A program made the position numbers and the translations under genes. The notes under the pieces are model-generated. The model saw only the letters and a list, made by a program, of their open reading frames with translations, ran no database searches and was not told where the DNA came from. This document shows positions 13,160 through 17,232 of a DNA stretch of 17,232 nt, piece after piece; position 1 is the first letter of the stretch; the number at the start of each line of letters is the position of its first letter. This stretch comes from JBFHNV01 sp965365655 (GTDB lineage Bacteria > Pseudomonadota > Gammaproteobacteria > HK1). The stretch is taken from contig CBDUCN010000080.1 of assembly GCA_965365655.1 (NCBI GenBank), forward strand, positions 1 to 17,232, written 5' to 3'.

Positions 13160-13783
13160 TTATGACCGCCACGCCGCGGCGGCGGCACGCGGCGCGCCGG
13201 GGCCGCGCGGCGCCACGGGCCTGCCGCCGGTCTGCGCGGCGGGGGCGCGCGCCGCCGCGAGCGCGCCTGCGAGGCGTCCGTAGCCGTCGAGCACGATCTC
13301 CTCGACCCGCGCCGCGCCGCGCCAGGTGGGCGCGATCACGCGCCCGTGCACCTCGCCGTCCCGCAGCTCCAACAGGCCGGAGACGCCGCGTGCCAGCGCG
13401 CGCATGCGCACGTTCTCGGCGAGGCAGTACATGTAGACGGACTGGATGCCCCGGTTGCGCGCGATCAGCAGCAGGTGGCGCAGCAGCCGGCGGCCGGCGC
13501 CGAGGCGCTGCCACGGCGCCTCCACCGACAGCGCGACCTCCGCCTCGCGCGCGCCGGCCTCGCCGTGCGGCGCCGCCAGCTCGCCTGCCGCGCGCAGCAC
13601 GCCGTCGCGGAACCAGCCGACGACCAGGGTGCCGCGCGCCGCGGCCCGTGCGCAGTGCAGCGCGAGCGCGGTGTCGCCCGACGGCGCGCAGAAGCGAAGG
13701 CGCCGGTCCTCGTCGGACAGGCGCAGCAGGTGGGCGAGCAGCAGCGGCTGCTCGTCCTCCGTCAGCTTGCGGATGCTGCCCAT
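13160..13783 (-). CDS. GNAT acetyltransferase
   Basis: A 207-residue GNAT-fold protein. The acetyl-CoA loop is QRLGAGRRLLRHLL, preceded by EVALSVEAPW, as in motif A of the family. RNRGIQSVYMYCLAENVRMRALARG is the following helix-strand, and DEDRRLRFCAP near residue 30 recalls GNAT proteins that modify other proteins or small amines. The last 35 or so residues are Ala/Pro/Gly/Arg-rich and probably disordered. ATG 13783 has GGGAG upstream at about nine bases. It lies 31 bases after the 104-residue gene and 41 bases before the thioesterase gene on the same strand, suggesting an operon. The substrate is unknown. Confidence 0.82.
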   Translation of the reverse strand: MGSIRKLTEDEQPLLLAHLLRLSDEDRRLRFCAPSGDTALALHCARAAARGTLVVGWFRDGVLRAAGELAAPHGEAGAREAEVALSVEAPWQRLGAGRRLLRHLLLIARNRGIQSVYMYCLAENVRMRALARGVSGLLELRDGEVHGRVIAPTWRGAARVEEIVLDGYGRLAGALAAARAPAAQTGGRPVAPRGPGAPRAAAAAWRS

Positions 13784-13814
13784 GGACGCGCTCCCGCCCC
13801 GGGGCCGCGCGGGC

Positions 13815-14129
13815 TCAGCGCGGCGCGGCGGTGCGCGTCGACGATCCGGGCTCCCGCGCCACCAGCCGCGGCCGGCACGGCGGCTGCGGGCGGAAGCGCT
13901 GGGGCAGCTCCGCCAGCGACACCTGGTCCACCTCGTCGAGGCGCGCGTCGTCGGTGGTGACCCACAGCAGCAGGCCCTCGCCGAAGTCGGCGACGCACAT
14001 CACCACGCAGCGGGTGCCCGCCGGGTGGCCGTTGAACGCGCCGCGGAGCTCGAGGCGGCGCCCGATCCAGCGCCGCGCCTGGGCCAGCTCGACGGCGTCG
14101 TCGGCCAGGGGCTCGCGGACGGCGCTCAC
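13815..14129 (-). CDS. Hypothetical protein (104 aa), coupled to upstream 84-aa gene
   Basis: I do not recognise this family. The 104 residues start at GTG 14129, six bases after a strong GGGAGG. The core (ARRWIGRRLELRGAFNGHPAG, then CVVMCVADFGEGLLLWVTTDD) looks like a small beta-rich domain, with strands separated by short turns, much as in PilZ- or SH3-like barrels; that resemblance is weak. The tail (PPCRPRLVAREPGSSTRTAAPR) is basic and probably disordered. Its start overlaps the stop of the 84-residue gene as GTGA, so the two are translationally coupled and likely work together. The GNAT gene follows after 31 bases. Confidence 0.65.
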   Translation of the reverse strand: MSAVREPLADDAVELAQARRWIGRRLELRGAFNGHPAGTRCVVMCVADFGEGLLLWVTTDDARLDEVDQVSLAELPQRFRPQPPCRPRLVAREPGSSTRTAAPR

Positions 14130-14380
14130 CGCGCGCCTCCCGGCAGCCCGTCGCCGCTCAGGCCGCCGACGGCCCACGTGCGGCGCGCGCGCCGCGCGCG
14201 CTCGCGGCGCTCGTGCGCGACCGCGTCCGGCGTGTGGAAGGCCTGCCGGAGGGCCCGCGCGGCGGCGCGCAGCGCGCTCGCGATGGCCTCGCTGCGCAGG
14301 CGGCGGCCCCTGTCGACGTAGTGGCGGAGCGCCTCGGCCGTGATCGGCTCCACACTTTCGAGTCCATTCCTGCTGTCCAT
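14126..14380 (-). CDS. Hypothetical protein (84 aa), first gene of unit divergent from LysR
   Basis: I do not recognise this family. The 84 residues begin at ATG 14380, with GGAGG nine bases upstream. The N-terminal part (ITAEALRHYVDRGRRLRSEA, then IASALRAAARALRQAF) forms one or two amphipathic helices. A strongly basic stretch (HERRERARRARRTW) and a Gly-rich end follow. This composition suits a small nucleic-acid- or membrane-surface-binding protein, but no motif proves it. It is the first gene of a minus-strand unit that continues with the 104-residue protein (GTGA overlap), the GNAT and the thioesterase. The LysR gene starts 129 bases away on the other strand, so that regulator may control it. 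Confidence 0.65.
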   Translation of the reverse strand: MDSRNGLESVEPITAEALRHYVDRGRRLRSEAIASALRAAARALRQAFHTPDAVAHERRERARRARRTWAVGGLSGDGLPGGAR

Positions 14381-14462
14381 GCCTGACCTCCTCGTCTGGC
14401 TGGGGTAACCTATGCTGCGATGCACCATAGCGGGAGAGGGGCCCGGGAACAGCCCGCCCGCC

Positions 14463-14479
14463 GTCACAGCACCTGTGAC
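14463..14479. promoter_or_regulatory. Palindromic site between LysR gene and divergent unit
   Basis: GTCACAGCACCTGTGAC is a 7-bp inverted repeat with a 3-base centre. It lies 31 bases before the LysR start and 83 bases before the divergent ATG at 14380. LysR regulators usually bind short palindromes in such divergent regions and repress their own gene. The link to this regulator is inference from position. Confidence 0.5.
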
Positions 14480-14509
14480 CGCATCGCAAGCCAGGAGGCA
14501 ACAAGCGAC

Positions 14510-15436
14510 ATGGACATTTCGAACCTGATGCAGGTCTTCGTGCGCACGGTGGACCAGGGGAGCTTCTCCGCCGCGGCCCGTACGCTGGGACTCTCGCCGT
14601 CCGCCGTGAGCCGCCAGATCGGCGGCCTCGAGGACAATCTGGGGGTGCGGCTGCTGAACCGCACCAGCCGCCACGTCACGCTCACCGAAGAAGGAAAGGA
14701 GTTCTACGCCCGCTGCGCCCGCATCGCCGCCGAGATCGACGAGGTGCAGGAGCTGGTCGCCGGGATGTCGCACAAGGTGCAGGGCACCCTGCGCGTCGCG
14801 GCGACCGTCGCGTTCGCGAAGTCGCGGCTGCTGCCGCTGTTTCCCGAGTTCCTGAAGCGCTACCCGGACCTCACGCTGCACCTCGAGCTGAGCGACCGGC
14901 CGGTGGACCTGGTGGCCGAAGGCATCGACGTCGCGATCCGCTTCACCGAGCAGATCGACGACGACTCGCTGGTGGCGAGGCGCCTCGCGCCGAACCGGCG
15001 CGTGATCGTGGCGGCGCCGTCCTACCTGCAGCGCCACGGCACGCCGCAGGCTCCCGACGACCTGCTGCAGCACAACTGCCTGCGCCTGTACTCGGTGTCG
15101 CGCTGGAACGACTGGGAGTTCGAGCAGGACGGACGGACACGCCACGTGGAGGTGGGCGGCAACTTCGAGGCCAACAGTGCCGACGCCGTGTACCACGCGG
15201 CGCTGGCCGGGCTGGGCATCGCGCGCCTGTCGCTGTACCTGGTGTGCGACGACCTGCGCTCGGGAAGGCTGGTGCGGGTGCTGCCGGAGTACACCCACGA
15301 CAAGGCGGAGCTGCTGGCGGTGTTCCCGCACCGGCGCAACCTCTCGCCGAAGGTGCGCGCCTTCGTGGACTTCCTCGTCGAGCAGCTCGGCGACGTGCCG
15401 TCCTGGGAGCGCGAGAAGGTGCTGAGCGCCGCCTGA
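14510..15436 (+). CDS. LysR-family transcriptional regulator
   Basis: A 308-residue LysR-type regulator. The winged helix-turn-helix spans about residues 1-60 (LMQVFVRTVDQGSFSAAART, then LGLSPSAVSRQIGGLEDNLG and LLNRTSRHVTLTEEG). A linker helix and the periplasmic-binding-like effector domain (GTLRVAATVAFAKSRLLPLF to the C-terminus) follow. The subfamily with ATVAFAKSRLLP and DLVAEGIDVAIR resembles the CrgA/DsdC-like group common in beta- and gammaproteobacteria. ATG 14510 has AGGAGG (14493-14498) eleven bases upstream. Its likely targets are the divergent 84-residue unit and itself, through the palindrome at 14463-14479. It may also act on the GMC oxidoreductase gene, which converges from the other side. 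The effector is unknown. Confidence 0.93.
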   Translation: MDISNLMQVFVRTVDQGSFSAAARTLGLSPSAVSRQIGGLEDNLGVRLLNRTSRHVTLTEEGKEFYARCARIAAEIDEVQELVAGMSHKVQGTLRVAATVAFAKSRLLPLFPEFLKRYPDLTLHLELSDRPVDLVAEGIDVAIRFTEQIDDDSLVARRLAPNRRVIVAAPSYLQRHGTPQAPDDLLQHNCLRLYSVSRWNDWEFEQDGRTRHVEVGGNFEANSADAVYHAALAGLGIARLSLYLVCDDLRSGRLVRVLPEYTHDKAELLAVFPHRRNLSPKVRAFVDFLVEQLGDVPSWEREKVLSAA

Positions 15437-15460
15437 GCGGGGGCGCGGGCGCCTCCCGCT

Positions 15461-15479
15461 CGCCCGGCGGCGCCGGGCG
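15461..15479. terminator. GC hairpin between convergent genes
   Basis: CGCCCGGC (15461-15468) and GCCGGGCG (15472-15479) form a perfect 8-bp stem with a 3-base loop, between the LysR stop (15436) and the GMC stop (15488). No U-tract follows. Confidence 0.5.
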
Positions 15480-15487
15480 CCGCGCCG

Positions 15488-17119
15488 TCAGCCGGGCAGG
15501 TCCACCGGCTGCGCGGGCGCGTTGCCGAGGATCAGGTCGGCGCCCTTCTCCGCGATCATCAGCGTCGCCGCGTTGGTGTTCGCGGACACCATCGTCGGCA
15601 TCACCGACGCGTCGACCACCCGCAGCCCTTCCAGGCCGTGCACCACGAGCGACGGATCCACCACCGCGCCGGCGTCGCCGGCCGGCCCCATGCGGCACGA
15701 GCCCACCGGGTGGAAGGTCGTGGTGCCGCGCGCGCGCGCGTAGTCCAGCCACTCGTCGTCGCTCTGCACCGCGTCGCCGGGAGATTCCTCGCCCGCGACG
15801 TAGGGCTTGAGCGGGTCGGTCCAGATCAGCCGGCGCGCGAGCTTGAGCCCGCCCAGCAGCACCTGGCGGTCGGCCACCGCGTCGAGGTAGTTGGGCTGGA
15901 TCACCGGCTTCACGTACGGGTTCGGCGACACGGCGCGCACGTAGCCCGCGCTCTGCGGGCGCTGCTGCCACACCGCGACGGTCATCCCCGGATGCCGCTC
16001 GAGCTGGGCCTGCACGCCCTCGCTGTAGCTCGCCGGGGTGAAGGTCATCTGCAGGTCGCTCGGGTCGGCGGCGGGGTGCGACTTCCAGAACACGTGAACC
16101 AGGGTGGGCTGCAGCGCGAGGATGCTCTCCTGGCGCAGCATCCACGCGACCACCTCCTTCGCGAGCCGCAGGCCGCGCGCGCGCTCGTTGATGGTCTGCA
16201 CGCCCTTCGCGCGCGCGGCGAGGCGCACGCCGTAGTGGTCGCGCAGGTTCTCGCCCACTCCCGGCAGCGCGTGCAGCACCTTGATCCCCAGCTCGCCGAG
16301 CAGCGTCGGGGGCCCCACGCCCGAGAGCTGCAGCAGCTGCGGCGAGTTGAACGCGCCGCCCGAGAGCACGACCTCGCGCCGCGCGCGAATCGTGACCGGC
16401 TCGCCGTCGCGGCGCGCCGCGACGCCGGTCGCGCGCCGGCCTTCGAAGGTGATGCGCTCGGCGTGGGTGTTCGTGTAGACGCGCAGGTTGCGCCGGGCGC
16501 GGCTGGGTCTCAGGAACGCCGTCGCGGCGCTCACGCGGAAGCCCTTGTGGATGCTGCGCTGGAAGTAGCCCACGCCGTCCTGATCGGCGCCGTTGTAGTC
16601 CGGGTTGCGGGGAATGCCGATGGACTCGGCGCCCGCGATGAAGGCCTCGCACAGCGGGTCCTTCCAGTCGAGATCGGTGATCGCGAACTCGCCGTCGCGG
16701 CCCCGGAAGGTCTCGTCAGCGTCGCCGATCCGCCGTTCGCTGCGCTTGAAGTAGGGCAGCACCTCGGCGTAGCTCCAGCCGCGGTTGCCCATCTGCGCCC
16801 ACACGTCGTAATCGCCGCGCTGGCCGCGGTTGTAGATGTGGCCGTTGATGGAGCTGGATCCGCCCAGCGTCTTGCCCCGCGGCTGCTTGATCGGCCGCCC
16901 GGCGGTGCCCTCGGACGGCTCGGTCTCGTAGAGCCAGTTCACGTTGGGGTCGGCGTAGGTCTTCATGAAGCCGGCCGGGATGTGGATCATCGGATTGACG
17001 TCCGGCGGCCCCGCCTCGACCAGCGCCACGGTGTGCGCCGGGTTCTCGCTCAGACGTCTCGCCAGCACGCAGCCGGCGGTGCCGGCGCCGATGATCACGT
17101 AGTCGAACTCGTCAGCCAT
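15488..17119 (-). CDS. GMC-family FAD oxidoreductase (choline/alcohol dehydrogenase-like)
   Basis: A 543-residue flavoenzyme of the glucose-methanol-choline family. The FAD Rossmann motif is at the N-terminus (FDYVIIGAGTAGCVLARRL, G11-G16). GMC signature 1 is RGKTLGGSSSINGHIYNRG and signature 2 is GGAFNSPQLLQLSGVG. The active-site pair is H470 (FHPVGSCRMG) and N514 (SANTNAAT), 44 residues apart as in choline oxidase (His466, Asn510). It oxidises an alcohol to an aldehyde, passing electrons to quinones or oxygen. It could be a choline dehydrogenase-like or an AlkJ-like alcohol dehydrogenase; betB and betI are absent, so choline is not supported. ATG 17119 starts the family N-terminus and is preceded by AGGGG/AAGGG; ATG 17158 would add 13 residues with no homology. 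Length is usual for the family. Confidence 0.93.
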   Translation of the reverse strand: MADEFDYVIIGAGTAGCVLARRLSENPAHTVALVEAGPPDVNPMIHIPAGFMKTYADPNVNWLYETEPSEGTAGRPIKQPRGKTLGGSSSINGHIYNRGQRGDYDVWAQMGNRGWSYAEVLPYFKRSERRIGDADETFRGRDGEFAITDLDWKDPLCEAFIAGAESIGIPRNPDYNGADQDGVGYFQRSIHKGFRVSAATAFLRPSRARRNLRVYTNTHAERITFEGRRATGVAARRDGEPVTIRARREVVLSGGAFNSPQLLQLSGVGPPTLLGELGIKVLHALPGVGENLRDHYGVRLAARAKGVQTINERARGLRLAKEVVAWMLRQESILALQPTLVHVFWKSHPAADPSDLQMTFTPASYSEGVQAQLERHPGMTVAVWQQRPQSAGYVRAVSPNPYVKPVIQPNYLDAVADRQVLLGGLKLARRLIWTDPLKPYVAGEESPGDAVQSDDEWLDYARARGTTTFHPVGSCRMGPAGDAGAVVDPSLVVHGLEGLRVVDASVMPTMVSANTNAATLMIAEKGADLILGNAPAQPVDLPG

Positions 17120-17232
17120 CAGGAACCCTTCCCCTGGTCGGGATGCCGGTTCGATCATGCCACGGCGCGGCGCCGTCGGGTGCCGCGCGCGCGGCCGTCG
17201 GCGGCGGCGCCTGATGTATGCTCGCCGCCCCC
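17120..17232. other. Upstream region of the GMC gene, window edge
   Basis: These 113 bases should hold the GMC gene's leader and promoter. They are GC-rich, with runs of CG repeats near 17187-17192. TGATGTATGCT near 17212-17222 is the only AT-richer patch and could belong to a promoter on either strand. I see no confident -35/-10 pair and no gene. Confidence 0.4.

Noticed and set aside
13119..13514. Upstream extension of the thioesterase frame
   Set aside because: It overlaps the GNAT gene in another frame and has no recognisable domain. The hotdog domain is complete from ATG 13118.
1..17232. CRISPR array, prophage, insertion sequence, integron or tRNA-linked island
   Set aside because: No regularly spaced repeats, transposase, integrase or tRNA cloverleaf was visible on either strand.

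Overview
The window is very GC-rich chromosomal DNA with strongly G/C-ending codons, many GTG starts and good Shine-Dalgarno sites. The gene content (LysR regulator, hydantoin/Asp-Glu racemase family, ScpB-type methylmalonyl-CoA decarboxylase, GMC oxidoreductase, SPFH protein, DUF1272, ergothioneine-type methyltransferase) suggests a free-living proteobacterium, most likely a betaproteobacterium of Burkholderiales type. That assignment is inference. I see no rRNA, tRNA, insertion sequence, phage gene or CRISPR array. The genes look native and metabolic rather than recently acquired.

Layout. (1) 1-1023: the 3' end of an SPFH/stomatin-like gene, then a short-chain dehydrogenase, facing a small hypothetical gene (1043-1393). 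(2) 1394-1770: a gene-free stretch with a perfect 17-bp inverted repeat. (3) 1771-4096, minus strand: a membrane-anchored glutamate-synthase-domain (YerD-like) protein followed by an Asp/Glu/hydantoin racemase homologue. (4) 4097-4381: a divergent intergenic region with a cluster of GGATCC-centred palindromes. (5) 4382-6046, plus strand: methylmalonyl-CoA decarboxylase (scpB), a universal stress protein and an unlisted 56-residue membrane protein. (6) 6106-7026, minus strand: a PLDc_N-type 59-residue membrane protein and a nitroreductase. (7) 7221-9740, plus strand: an aldo/keto reductase, an ArsN2-like GNAT and an EgtD-like histidine methyltransferase. (8) 9829-10566, minus strand: an exported dienelactone hydrolase. 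(9) 10891-12682, plus strand: a DUF1272 cysteine-rich protein, an arginase-family protein and an overlapping glyoxalase-fold protein. (10) 12723-14380, minus strand: a probable four-gene unit (84-aa and 104-aa unknowns, GNAT, hotdog thioesterase), divergent from a LysR regulator (14510-15436). (11) 15488-17119, minus strand: a GMC (choline/alcohol dehydrogenase-like) flavoenzyme.

The genes do not form one pathway. Several enzymes carry unusual active sites. The racemase homologue lacks both catalytic cysteines. The arginase-family protein lacks one metal-binding histidine and the guanidinium-binding glutamate. EgtD has Cys where the mycobacterial enzyme has the substrate-binding Ser. The least explained unit is the translationally coupled 84-aa/104-aa pair divergent from the LysR gene. 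Four of the five convergent gene junctions hold a GC-rich hairpin without a U-tract. I found no clearly new multi-gene defence or mobile system.
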